This document shows, piece after piece, positions 44,001 to 52,500 of a stretch of DNA of 64,000 nucleotides. The stretch is from Myxococcales bacterium. Lineage in GTDB: Bacteria > Myxococcota_A > Polyangia > Haliangiales > Haliangiaceae. The stretch spans positions 165,751-229,750 of the forward strand of contig JADJJK010000004.1 of NCBI GenBank assembly GCA_016706545.1, given 5' to 3'. The number at the start of each line of letters is the position of its first letter. Position 1 is the first letter of the stretch. The position numbers were made by a program, and so were the translations under genes. The notes beneath the pieces were generated by a model. That model made no database searches, was not told the DNA's origin, and saw nothing but the letters and a program-made list of their open reading frames with translations.

Positions 44001-45139
44001 GCGGACTCGCCGGCGGTGAGCTGGTACTCCGCGCGCAGCTCCAGGAAGCGATGGCTCGCGCGCCACAGCTCGATGTCGCGCAGCTCGGCCTTGTACTTGC
44101 GGTAGCGCTCGGCCTTCTGCGCTTGGCGGCGCAGCGTGCCCATGCGCTTGTCGAGCTCCGCGACGATGTCCGAGACCCGCAGCAGGTTCTGGCGCGTCTG
44201 CTCGAGCTTGCGCTCGGCGGCCTTCTTCTTGGTCTTGAACTTGGTGATGCCCGCGGCCTCTTCGATGATGAGCCGGCGGTCTACTGGGCGCGACGAGACG
44301 ATCTGGCCGATGCGCCCCTGCTCGATGATGGCGTAGGCCTTGGTGCCCACGCCGGTGCCCAGGAAGAAGTCGGTGATATCGCGGAGCCGGCACGGCGTCT
44401 TGTTGATGAAGTACTGCGAGGTGCCGTCGCGGTACAGGCGCCGGGTCAGGGTGACCTCGGTGTAGTCCGCGAAGTTGAGCATCGGCGGCTTGTCCGCCAG
44501 CAGCTCGGCGACCTCCTCGGTCGGCGAGGCGATGGGGTTGCCGTCCGCGTCGCGCCACACGCCCTGCGGCTCGAAGGGCGCGTCGGCCTGGGCCGTGTGA
44601 AGCGCTCCATCTGCGACGCCGGTCTGGGGCTCCGAGCCCGGCGCGCCGTCGACGAAGGCAGCGCCGTCATGGTGTTCGGGGCTCTCGGAGCTCTCGGGGC
44701 CCTCGGGGCCCTGAGCAGCCGCGAACGGATCTCCGATCGGGTCTCCGGCCTGGTCTCCGATCGGGTCTCCTGCAGGGTCTCCGGCCGACGCGCCAAGCGC
44801 GCCAATCGAGGCCAGCGCACGCTCCGCCTCGGCCTCGTCGGACTTCTGCGCCATCTCCAGGGTTTCACGAGAGAAGCCCACGTCGTCAAAGGTCAGCGAG
44901 ACCTCTGCCATGGGCGCAGGACCGCGGGTCTCCGAGCCCGCGAAGATCACGTCCTCCATCGCCTTGCCGCGCAGGTGCTTGGCCGATTGCTCGCCCATGC
45001 ACCAGCGGATGGCGTCGACGATGTTGGACTTGCCACAGCCGTTGGGCCCGACGATCGAGGTGATCGGGCTGTCGATCTGGATGACCGCGCGGTCACAGAA
45101 CGACTTGAAGCCAATGATTTCGACCCGCTTGATGCGCAT
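41064..45139 (-). CDS. smc: Chromosome segregation protein SMC, frameshifted, with head insert
   Basis: The ATPase of the condensin-like complex that folds and segregates chromosomes. The start ATG is 45139 (MRIKRVEIIGFKSF). Walker A is GPNGCGKSN (31-39), a long coiled coil holds the hinge (DKILGLVADVIRAP), and the C-terminal head has EQLSGGEKALTAVALVF and FCILDEVDAPLDEANV. The coding frame breaks at the C-run 42980-42984; one more C restores a continuous protein of about 1358 residues. In the N-terminal head, about 130 residues between SLTFDD and YTEVTLTRRLY (nucleotides about 44473-44881) replace the usual short loop. They are Gly/Asp/Pro-rich with a tandem repeat. The frameshift is likely a sequencing error, as smc is normally needed for growth. 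Confidence 0.93.
44725..44800. repeat. Tandem repeat inside smc head insert
   Basis: Repeats of ggtctccgatcg and ggtctccggcc encode a Gly-Asp-Pro pattern within the head insert. The units are in frame. Confidence 0.6.
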
Positions 45140-45401
45140 CCGCGTTGGGTTTCCCTCGCCCCGCAAGGGGCAATTGGTCTTTTTGCAGCCGCCGGCAGAT
45201 CTCGCCGACCCGCGCAGAGTCGATCTCCCCTATGACATTTGACCCAGCCCGCGACCGCCCCCGGCGGCGCCTCCATGACGCAGGTCGGCCCTCATGGTCG
45301 AGGCAACGGAGGCAATCCCCTGAAATTCGGAAGGATTGCAGCGCCGGCGAGGCTCGGCGGCGAGCGGCGCGATTTTTGGCGTGGTATCACCTACCCAGCA
45401 A

Positions 45402-47294
45402 ATGATCGGGCTCGGCGTGCGCCTCTGGCTTTCCGTGGTCGCGACCGGCATCGCGCTGGTGCTGGCCCTCTCGCCGAACGCGGCGGTCGCAGCCCCGGTG
45501 GTGGAGATCCGCTCACGCGCCAAGCTGCAGCTCGATGGCGTGCGGCGTGAAGGGGATTCGCTGCGGGTGACCGGACGCCTGTTTGACGTCGCCAGCCTGC
45601 AAGGGCTGCCGGGTCACCAGGTGGAGCTGAAGATCGCCGGGGACTCTCGCCAGGTGTTGACGGACGCCGACGGCCGGTTCACCGCCAGCGTGCCCGCGGC
45701 GCCGCCGCCAGACCCGACGCAAACGGAGACGGTGGAGCTGTCGTTTCCAGGAGATGAACTCCTTGATTCCGCTGACTTGCGCGAACAAGTGAACCCGACG
45801 CTGGCGCCCGTCGAGCTGTCGCTCGTCGCGCAGCCCACCGCCACCGGCGTGGAGATCGAGGTGCATGCCACGAGCGATGGCGCGGCGATCTCGGTGCCCA
45901 TCCGGCTGTCAGCCGATCGGGTGGGCAAGGACCAGCTATCGCCGGTCGGCGAGACCATGACGGACACCCCGCTGCGGGTCACCCGCAAGCAGCTAGGCGG
46001 CGCTGGGACTCGTCGCTTTCGCGCGGACTTCGCCGGAGATTCACTCCGCCAGCCGGCCAGCGCCACCGGGACGTATGAGCTGACCTCCGCAAGCGTGACG
46101 TCGCTCGAGCTCTCGGACCTGGACATCGCCTTTGAAGACACGGTGACCGCCAGCGGCCAGGTGGCAGATGAGGACGGGACGGGCTTGGCCGCCACCGCGG
46201 TGACCCTGGTGTCCGGCGATCGACGGCTCGGGCAAGGGGTGACGGACGCCAGCGGCAAGTATCGCTTCCGGGTCGAGGGCGAGATCCTGGGGGCGGGCCA
46301 GCTCAGCCTGCAGACGCTGGCCGAGCCCGGCGGCTCGGTGCAATCCAGCCGCTCCAAGCCGGTGATGGTGAAGGTGTCCCCGCCGCAGCCGGTGCCGATC
46401 AGGTACACGGTGATCGCCTTCTTGGCGACGGGGCTCGCCGCTGGCGCGTTCTTCGCCGCGCGCGCCAAGCCGTGGCTCCGGTTTGCCAGGACCGCGCCGC
46501 CGGCACAGCAAGCGACGGCGGCCACCGAGCCACAGCGTGGCGGCCTGGTCGTCGCGCGGCCGAGCCTGGTGTCCACCCTGCGCCGCGCCAGCGACACCGG
46601 CTTCTCTGGCGTGGTGCGCGACACGGTGCGTGGCCGCCCGGTGCCTGGCGCGATCGTCGTGGTGCGGCGCGCCGGCCAGGGGCACGAGGGGATGGCGGCG
46701 GCGGCGGCGGAATCAGCAGAGTCAGCGGAATCAGCGGAATCAGCGACCGGCGCGGAGGTCGGACAAGCGGCTGCGGGCGACCGCGGCCACGGACGACGCA
46801 CCGAGGCTGGCGACGACGGCACCTTCGCGCTCGAGGAGCTTGGCGCCGGCGAGTGGGCGGTGGAGGTGACGGCGCTGTCGCATCTCACCGAGCGCTTCCC
46901 CATCACGGTGCCTCACCGCGGCGAGCTGCGCGGCGTGCGCGTGGATCTGGTCCCCGTGCGCGAGAAGGTGTTCCTGCTCTATCAGCGCGCCGCCATGCCG
47001 GTGCTGCCAGATCCCAAGCTCTGGGGCGTGTGGTCGCCGCGGCAGATCGTGGATCACGTCCGCGGTTCGCGCCCGAGCCCCGCCCTGGCCACCCTCACCG
47101 ACTTCGTCGAGGAGGTGTACTTCTCCGCTCGCCCCACCGAGGAGACGGTGATCCCCACCGCGCGCCAGCGCGTGGACGCGGCCTTGGCCGAGCGCGCCGA
47201 AGCGGCCGACGTGCCGACCGTGGTGGCGGCGAAGGCCGCGAAGCTGGCGGCGAAGGCTGCTGCTGCTGCTGCGGCGAGACAGCGGGGCGAGTGA
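45402..47294 (+). CDS. Membrane-anchored Ig/carboxypeptidase-regulatory-like protein
   Basis: ATG 45402 begins a signal-like helix (VRLWLSVVATGIALVLALS). The 630-residue protein has repeated beta-sandwich modules with the GQVADEDGTGLAATAVTLV and DASGKYRFRVEG patterns of carboxypeptidase-regulatory/Ig-like domains. A transmembrane helix follows (about 328-350, YTVIAFLATGLAAGAFFAA). After the membrane, one more such module (GVVRDTVRGRPVPGAIVVV) contains a short in-frame Glu-Ser-Ala repeat. The C-terminus is an alanine/lysine-rich helix. The family resembles surface proteins of myxobacteria. No catalytic motif is visible. The gene is divergent from smc across 262 bases. Confidence 0.7.
   Translation: MIGLGVRLWLSVVATGIALVLALSPNAAVAAPVVEIRSRAKLQLDGVRREGDSLRVTGRLFDVASLQGLPGHQVELKIAGDSRQVLTDADGRFTASVPAAPPPDPTQTETVELSFPGDELLDSADLREQVNPTLAPVELSLVAQPTATGVEIEVHATSDGAAISVPIRLSADRVGKDQLSPVGETMTDTPLRVTRKQLGGAGTRRFRADFAGDSLRQPASATGTYELTSASVTSLELSDLDIAFEDTVTASGQVADEDGTGLAATAVTLVSGDRRLGQGVTDASGKYRFRVEGEILGAGQLSLQTLAEPGGSVQSSRSKPVMVKVSPPQPVPIRYTVIAFLATGLAAGAFFAARAKPWLRFARTAPPAQQATAATEPQRGGLVVARPSLVSTLRRASDTGFSGVVRDTVRGRPVPGAIVVVRRAGQGHEGMAAAAAESAESAESAESATGAEVGQAAAGDRGHGRRTEAGDDGTFALEELGAGEWAVEVTALSHLTERFPITVPHRGELRGVRVDLVPVREKVFLLYQRAAMPVLPDPKLWGVWSPRQIVDHVRGSRPSPALATLTDFVEEVYFSARPTEETVIPTARQRVDAALAERAEAADVPTVVAAKAAKLAAKAAAAAAARQRGE
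46705..46750. repeat. 9-bp in-frame minisatellite (gaatcagcg)
   Basis: About five copies of gaatcagcg, with some gagtcagcg, encode Glu-Ser-Ala repeats in the preceding gene. Confidence 0.7.
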
Positions 47295-47512
47295 GGCCTA
47301 CGGGCGGCGGGTCGCGCCGCTATCCCGCTGACGTTGCTGCGTAATTCTGCTGAGGGCGACCGGCCGGCGGCGGCGCTGTAATGGTCCGTAATCGACCTGG
47401 GGGCGCCGCGGTCATAAGGTGACGGAGACGAGCCGCGAAGGGGTTGGGGCCCGGGGAACGTGGCTGCCGCATGACGCGCTGCCAAAGCCTGCGTGCCTCG
47501 TCACCTTTTCCC

Positions 47513-47995
47513 ATGAACGAGCCTTCTTTGGACACGACCACGTTCTTCTCGCTCGGCAGCGCCGAGGGGCCCGAGGAAAACATCGAGGAAGATGCCGGTG
47601 ATGGCGCCGGTGATGGCGCCGGTGTCGACGACCGTGTCGAGCCGGCAGGCGCGTGCGCGTCGGACGCCCCAAGTGCGTCGGCGCACGTCATGTGTCCGCA
47701 GCGCGACGGCCGGCCGGCGCGGCGGCTCCGTGCCGGCACCACCGGCTGGCTAGACGAGGCGGTGCGGCCGCGGCTGTTCACGCCGCCAGTTGGCCGCAGC
47801 GCGGCGCAGGCGCACTCCACGGCGCCCGATGGCGCCGGCCAGCCGCTGCCGCACCAGGTGCGCGCGCGCATGGAGCGAGCGCTCGGCGGCGACCTGTCGA
47901 GCGCCCGCGTCCACATGGGCGCGGCGTCGCCGGTCGAGGACGAGCGCGCGGTGGCCATCGCGCAGGTGCTGACGCGCCTGGGTGTCCGGCAGTAG
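47513..47995 (+). pseudogene. Truncated DUF4157 (eCIS-core-like) protein
   Basis: ATG 47513 starts a 160-residue frame. The C-terminal part has GQPLPHQVRARMERALGGDLSSARVHMG, the core pattern of DUF4157/eCIS-core domains (G-Q-P-L then VR-ME then D-S-VH). In that family the core normally continues into a longer region and a toxin or metalloprotease domain. Here the frame stops at 47995, and the transposase-containing repeat begins about 115 bases later. So the gene may have been cut by the element. The N-terminal half is low complexity with a Gly-Asp-Gly-Ala repeat. A natural short protein cannot be excluded. Confidence 0.55.
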
Positions 47996-48072
47996 CGACG
48001 AGCCCTGGGGCGAGCGGGAACGACGGCGCCGAGACGGCGCCGGACGACGACGAGACGACGTCTTCGGAGCGG

Positions 48073-48930
48073 TCAGCCTGCCCTGCCGGGGACTTCAGCA
48101 GGACGGATCAGGCCGTGGCGGCGCCAGCCGGTGGCCAAGAGCCAGGTGCGCGGGGCGGCGGTGGGGCGCGGCTGGCGCTGCAGGTAGGTGAGCCAGTCGG
48201 GTGATGAGGAGTGTGAACAGTTGTGCTTGAGCGAGAGCAATGGACACTCTCGCTCCGGACTCAAACCCACCAGCCCGCGCGGGCGCGGGGCACACTGGTG
48301 CCCTTTGCCCTGACACACCAGCCCGCGCGTGCGCGGGCTGGTGTGAAAGCCCTCGAACCAGGGCGCGCTGGAGTACGGATCGATCCAGTCGCGGGCGAGC
48401 TGGCGGCCGTGCTCGGCGGCGTGGTGGCGGGCGTTGAGCAGGACGTAGCGGAGGGCGTTGCGCACCTCGCGCGGGGTGCGCAGGGCGCGGGCGTGATAGC
48501 GAGCGGCAAACAGCGAGCCGGTGCGGCCAAGGAGCCGATTGATCCGGCGCGCGAGCCGGACGGCGAGTCCCTGCATGCCGCGAGCGAGCGCCTCGGGCCC
48601 CTCCGCCTCGACGAGGAGGTGCAGGTGATTGCGCAGCACGTTGAACTCGACGACGCGGAACGTGACCTTGTGGCCGCCCGCGGTGAGCGCGGCGCGGACG
48701 GTGGCGCACACCTTGCCGCGGCGCAGGCTCTGCACGCCGGCCTTGATGCGCAAGGTGACGTGCAGCGGGTGGCGCGCGGCGAAGCGCTCGCGGGCGTCAT
48801 GGCTCACCGTCTTGCGACCACGCGGCCGGCCAGCGCCGGGGCGCCAGCCGCCGCGGCCGGAGGGCTTACGCGCGTCGTCGAGCGTGAGCTGCCGCGATGC
48901 GCGGCTGCGCTGGTTTCGCGAAGGGGGCAT
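48073..48930 (-). CDS. REP-associated tyrosine transposase (Y1/RAYT), copy 1
   Basis: This 285-residue Y1-type transposase starts at ATG 48930. The N-terminus RGGWRPGAGRPRGRKTVSH is typical of the deltaproteobacterial branch. The HUH motif is NHLHLLVEA and the catalytic Tyr lies in RYHARALRTPRE or ALRYVLLNA. Near the C-terminus, this copy has about 32 extra residues relative to copy 2, caused by an in-frame insertion that contains hairpins. RAYTs nick and join single-stranded DNA at REP-like hairpins. It is almost identical to copy 2, and both are read on the minus strand in direct-repeat orientation. A matched promoter lies at 48944-48972. Confidence 0.9.
   Translation of the reverse strand: MPPSRNQRSRASRQLTLDDARKPSGRGGWRPGAGRPRGRKTVSHDARERFAARHPLHVTLRIKAGVQSLRRGKVCATVRAALTAGGHKVTFRVVEFNVLRNHLHLLVEAEGPEALARGMQGLAVRLARRINRLLGRTGSLFAARYHARALRTPREVRNALRYVLLNARHHAAEHGRQLARDWIDPYSSAPWFEGFHTSPRTRGLVCQGKGHQCAPRPRGLVGLSPERECPLLSLKHNCSHSSSPDWLTYLQRQPRPTAAPRTWLLATGWRRHGLIRPAEVPGRAG
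48229..48255. repeat. Hairpin GAGCGAGAG/CTCTCGCTC in RAYT copy 1
   Basis: Nine-base arms at 48229-48237 and 48247-48255 form a stem within the segment present only in copy 1. It is probably part of a REP-like insertion. Confidence 0.6.
48314..48345. repeat. Perfect 15-2-15 REP-like palindrome in RAYT copy 1
   Basis: CACACCAGCCCGCGC, GT, GCGCGGGCTGGTGTG. The arms are fully complementary. The same core (GCCCGCGC-GT-GCGCGGGC) occurs in RAYT copy 2 with outer arms changed on both sides, so the stem is preserved. It lies within the coding region of the transposase. Confidence 0.85.
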
Positions 48931-48943
48931 TGATTACCGGCAG

Positions 48944-48972
48944 AGATTAGCAATCATGCAGTGCGGTGACAA
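48944..48972 (-). promoter_or_regulatory. Promoter of RAYT copy 1
   Basis: On the minus strand TTGTCA (48972-48967) and TAATCT (48949-48944) are 17 bases apart, ahead of ATG 48930. The same pair with the same spacing lies ahead of copy 2. An AT-rich palindrome TGAATG-T-CATTCA at 48987-48999 lies just upstream. Confidence 0.6.
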
Positions 48973-48986
48973 GATCAGATACGATA

Positions 48987-48999
48987 TGAATGTCATTCA
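48987..48999. promoter_or_regulatory. AT-rich palindrome upstream of RAYT copy 1
   Basis: TGAATG-T-CATTCA is a perfect 6-1-6 palindrome directly upstream of the -35. It is identical in copy 2 at 59483-59495. It may be an operator or a binding site for the transposase. Confidence 0.4.
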
Positions 49000-49060
49000 C
49001 ATATGCATTCATGGCGCCGGGGTTTGGAGTGAGGGAGTGTGGCTGTGAGCGGTGTGGGCG

Positions 49061-49232
49061 GGGCTGTGGACGGTGGCGGGCTATGGACAACCGCGCCCGT
49101 CGAGCCAGGGCAGCCGCGATGCACGCCAGCGGCGCGGTTGACCACAGCCCTTGGCAAGGCGCAGGACGACCAGAGCGAGACAGGCATACCGGGTGTATTC
49201 GGCGCGCCTTACCACACCGCCGCACAGCCCCT
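49061..49232. mobile_element. 172-bp element, copy R1, with GGGGCTGTG-type inverted ends
   Basis: It begins GGGCTGTGGACGGTG and ends CACCGCCGCACAGCCCCT, so the ends are inverted repeats (nine exact bases, GGGGCTGTG/CACAGCCCC, when the flanking G is included). An inner inverted pair (GGGCTATGGACAACC / GGTTGACCACAGCCC) is also present. No gene is visible inside. It behaves like a MITE- or REPIN-type element beside its RAYT. Confidence 0.7.
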
Positions 49233-49300
49233 ACGACTGACCCAGAGACCCGGAACCCAGAGACCCTGATCTATTTTTTGGTACCAGAACAGAGAGAGAG

Positions 49301-49471
49301 GGGCTGTGGACGGTGACGGGCTATGGACAACCGCGCCCGTCGAGCCAGGGCAGCCGCGATGCGCGCCAGCGGCGCGGTTGACCACAGCCCTTGGCAAGGC
49401 GCAGGACGGCCAGGGTGAGACAGGCATGCCTGGTGGGTCGGCGCGCCTTACCACACCGCCGCACAGCCCCT
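49301..49471. mobile_element. 172-bp element, copy R2
   Basis: About 90% identical to R1 with the same inverted ends. It lies directly upstream of the SIR2-NACHT gene. The 68 bases between R1 and R2 carry an agaccc/agaacc repeat and a T-run with ggtacc. Confidence 0.7.
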
Positions 49472-49578
49472 GGAGGGATCCATCACGAAGCGCTCGCGAG
49501 GCAAAGGCGTGGCGCGAGAAGAAAATCCTGGCGGGAGCGCCTGCCGGCCGCGCTTCGCTGGTACGCTCGCCGCGGTTG

Positions 49579-52500
49579 ATGGTGGAGCTTCCTGACGAGC
49601 TGGTGCGGCGCCTCACTCCCCTGCGAGACTTGATCCATCGCGCTCGCAGCACGGTGTTCCCGGTGGTGGGCAGCGGGCTCTCGCTGGGGCCGCCGGGGCA
49701 ACGGGAGAAGGGCTTGATCGGATGGAGCGGGCTGCTCAAGCGGCTCATTGAAGAGGCGCGCGCAGAAGATCGGGAAGAGCTGCTGGAGCTGCTCAACCAG
49801 CGGCGCTACCTGGAGGTGGCGTCGCTTCTCGAGTACGACATCAAAGTGGGCCAAGGCGGCCTGGCGCAGCACATCCAGCGCGAGTTTCAGCGCCCGCGAA
49901 AGGCTGCGCCCGAGGTGTACCGGTTGGTGGCAGAGCTGCCCACCGATCACTTCGCCACCACCAACTACGACCCGTGGCTCAAGAACGCGGTGGCCACGCC
50001 GGAGCGCGGCACGCCGCGGGTGTACATCCCCGGAGACCGAGGCGCGTTCGCGGACATCGCGCCCGGATCGCCGCCGCTGGTGCTGATGCTGCACGGAGAT
50101 GCAGACCGGCCAGAGACCTGCGTGCTGTCGCAGCGCGCGTACCGCCAGACGCAGTACCTACCGGCCTTCCGTCGCGGCATGGAGGCGCTGGCGGCGCAGC
50201 GCACGTTCCTCTTCGTCGGCCACTCGCTCTCGGATCCGGACCTGCTGGCCGTGCTCGAGGAGTGGGCAGAGATCTTCAGCGCTGGCGCCATCGGCGCGCC
50301 GCGCCACGTGCTGCTGGGCGCGGGCTTCGATCGAGCTACCACGCTGCGCCTGCGCGAGCTGGCGGTGGAGCCCATCGAGTACGGCAAGGGCAGCGACCAC
50401 AGCGCGCTGCCGGCGGTCCTGCAGTTCCTCGCCACCGCGCCGGGCAAGCCGTCCGGGAGTGGCGCCCCGTCAGGGCCGAGCGCGGAGCCCTCGTCGTCGT
50501 CATCGCCCGCGTCGTCGGGCTCTTCGCCGACCACCGCGGGGGACTCCAGCGGCGCCGCGGCCAGGAGCAGCACGACCTCCGCGGCTGGCGCGGGAGTCGA
50601 CGCGAACGCCACGCTGTCCGGGCCCCAGGCGCGCCCGCTGCGGCCGCGGGTGCTGCTGGCTGGTCCCTGGTTTGGCGTCCGCAAGGAGCTGCGCAAGGAG
50701 CTGGTGGCGCTGGCCGCGCGCAAGCCAGAAGCGTTGCTGGAGGCGATCCGCGGCAAGCTCGACAGCGACGACGCCTTTGGCCGCGCGCAGGTCGCCGCCA
50801 TCGTGCGCCACGACGTGATCGTGGACCTCAGCCCGTGGCGCGCCTTCGAGCGCTGGGCGAGCGTGGGCTTCCGCGACGCGGAGCAGGCGCTGGCGCCCGG
50901 GTTCGCGGCGACCGCGCCAGACACCCTGGCGGTGTTTGGCTTCGCGGCGGAGGGGCTGCCGGCAGAAGTGTCCACGCTGCTGAGCACCGCCACCGTCCCG
51001 GCGGCGGCCAGCGCGGCCCTGGCCGCCGCCACCGCCGCCCAGCTGCAGGCGCTGCAAGCCGCGCTACCGGCGCTGGGAGAGCGGCTGCTCAAGGCCGCGG
51101 GCGATGGCATCACCCTCGCCGGCTTCGCCGAAGATCACGTGGCGCTGGCGCGGCCGTGGCTAGAGCGGCTGGCCAGCGGCGCCCCCGGCGTGCTGTCCTC
51201 GGTGACACCACCTCGCTGGCTGGGCGGGCTGGGCCTGCGCTTCCAGCCGGCCACCGCGCCGTTCGAAGACGCGCTGACAGATGCCACCGTGGCCGATTAC
51301 CTGCGCGCTCTGCGGGTAGTGGCCGGGCAGGTGCGCCTGCTGGGCGAGCTGCGGTACCGGCCGCTGGAAGATGTCTTCGTTGAGCTGGAGCTGCAACGAG
51401 ATCCCGCTGCCGAAGCTCTGGCTCGGCGTGAAGCGAAGTCAGCGAACGATGCCGAGGGGCAGCCGGGCGCTACGACCGTAGAGCTGGAAGCCGAGCGAGC
51501 GGCTCAGGACGCGCGCCTGCGCGAGCACGAGGAGCGCGGCCACCGCGTCGCTCCGGAGCGCAAGCTCACCGCCGCGAGCTTGCTGACCGTCGCGCCGCGC
51601 CTGTACCTGGAGGGACTCGCCGGCACTGGCAAGTCCACGCTGCTGCGCTGGCAGGCAGTGCTGGCCTCCCGCAACGTAGGCAGCGGCGGGCCCGTGCCGC
51701 TGTGGGTGGAGCTGGCCACGCTGCAGGACTCCAGTGCGTCGCTCCCGGAGGCGCTGGTCGCGCGGGCCTTGCAGACCGCGAGATTCCCCATCCCCTGCCC
51801 CGCGAAAGAAGAGCTGACCGCGCGGCTGCGCCAGGGCGAGGCCGTGCTGCTGCTCGATGGGCTCGATGAGGCGTCCTCGATCATCCACAACGCGCTGGCC
51901 ACGCGGATGGGCGAACTGACACCGGGCTGCCGGATCCTCCTGTCCTCTCGACCGCTGGTGGAGCGACGCTCACACCTCATCCAGCTGCCGCGGGTGACGC
52001 TGCACGGGCTGGTCCCTGGCGGGACGCGGCGCTTCCTGTCCGAGTACTTCGGCGCGCCGCCATGGCAGGGCAAGCTGCTCGAAAGCCTGGGCGCCCTGCC
52101 CAGAGGTGAGCTGTGGCAGCGAACCCCCGTGCTGCTGGCCCTGGCCGCCACCCACCTGGCGGCGGGCCGCGAGCTGCCCGAGCACACGCTGGAGCTGTAC
52201 GAGCAGAGCATCACGCGCCTGTTAGCCCTGGCCGCGCCGCGGGTGGGCGTGCGCGGGGATGAGATGGTCCTGGCTGCTCGCCGGTGCTTGCAGCACGCCG
52301 CGCGGCAGGCGCTGCTGCCAGACGCAGGCGAACCCAGGCGCGAGCTCGCGCGCAGCGCGCTGGGCGCGCCGCCGGCGCGGGATGTCGCGGTGCAGTCCGG
52401 GGTATTCACCGGGGGGGAGCTGCTGCGCTTCTCTCACCTGACCCTGGGCGAATACCTGGCCGCGAAAGAGCTGATGCGAGAGGCTCCTTCCGCCGAGGCG

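Larger units (their letters stand above)
48109..49471. mobile_element. Left direct repeat: RAYT gene plus two short elements
   Basis: From about 48109 to 49471 the sequence is near-identical to 58709-59966, apart from an extra segment of roughly 110 bases around 48199-48340. It holds most of the RAYT gene, its promoter, and two copies (49061-49232, 49301-49471) of a ~172-base element. The two repeats flank the three-gene SIR2-NACHT island. The ends are approximate as read by eye. Confidence 0.75.

Noticed and set aside
49270..49282. T-run before ggtacc as a terminator
   Set aside because: No stable stem precedes the T-run; the same T-run occurs at the second repeat as part of the element spacer.
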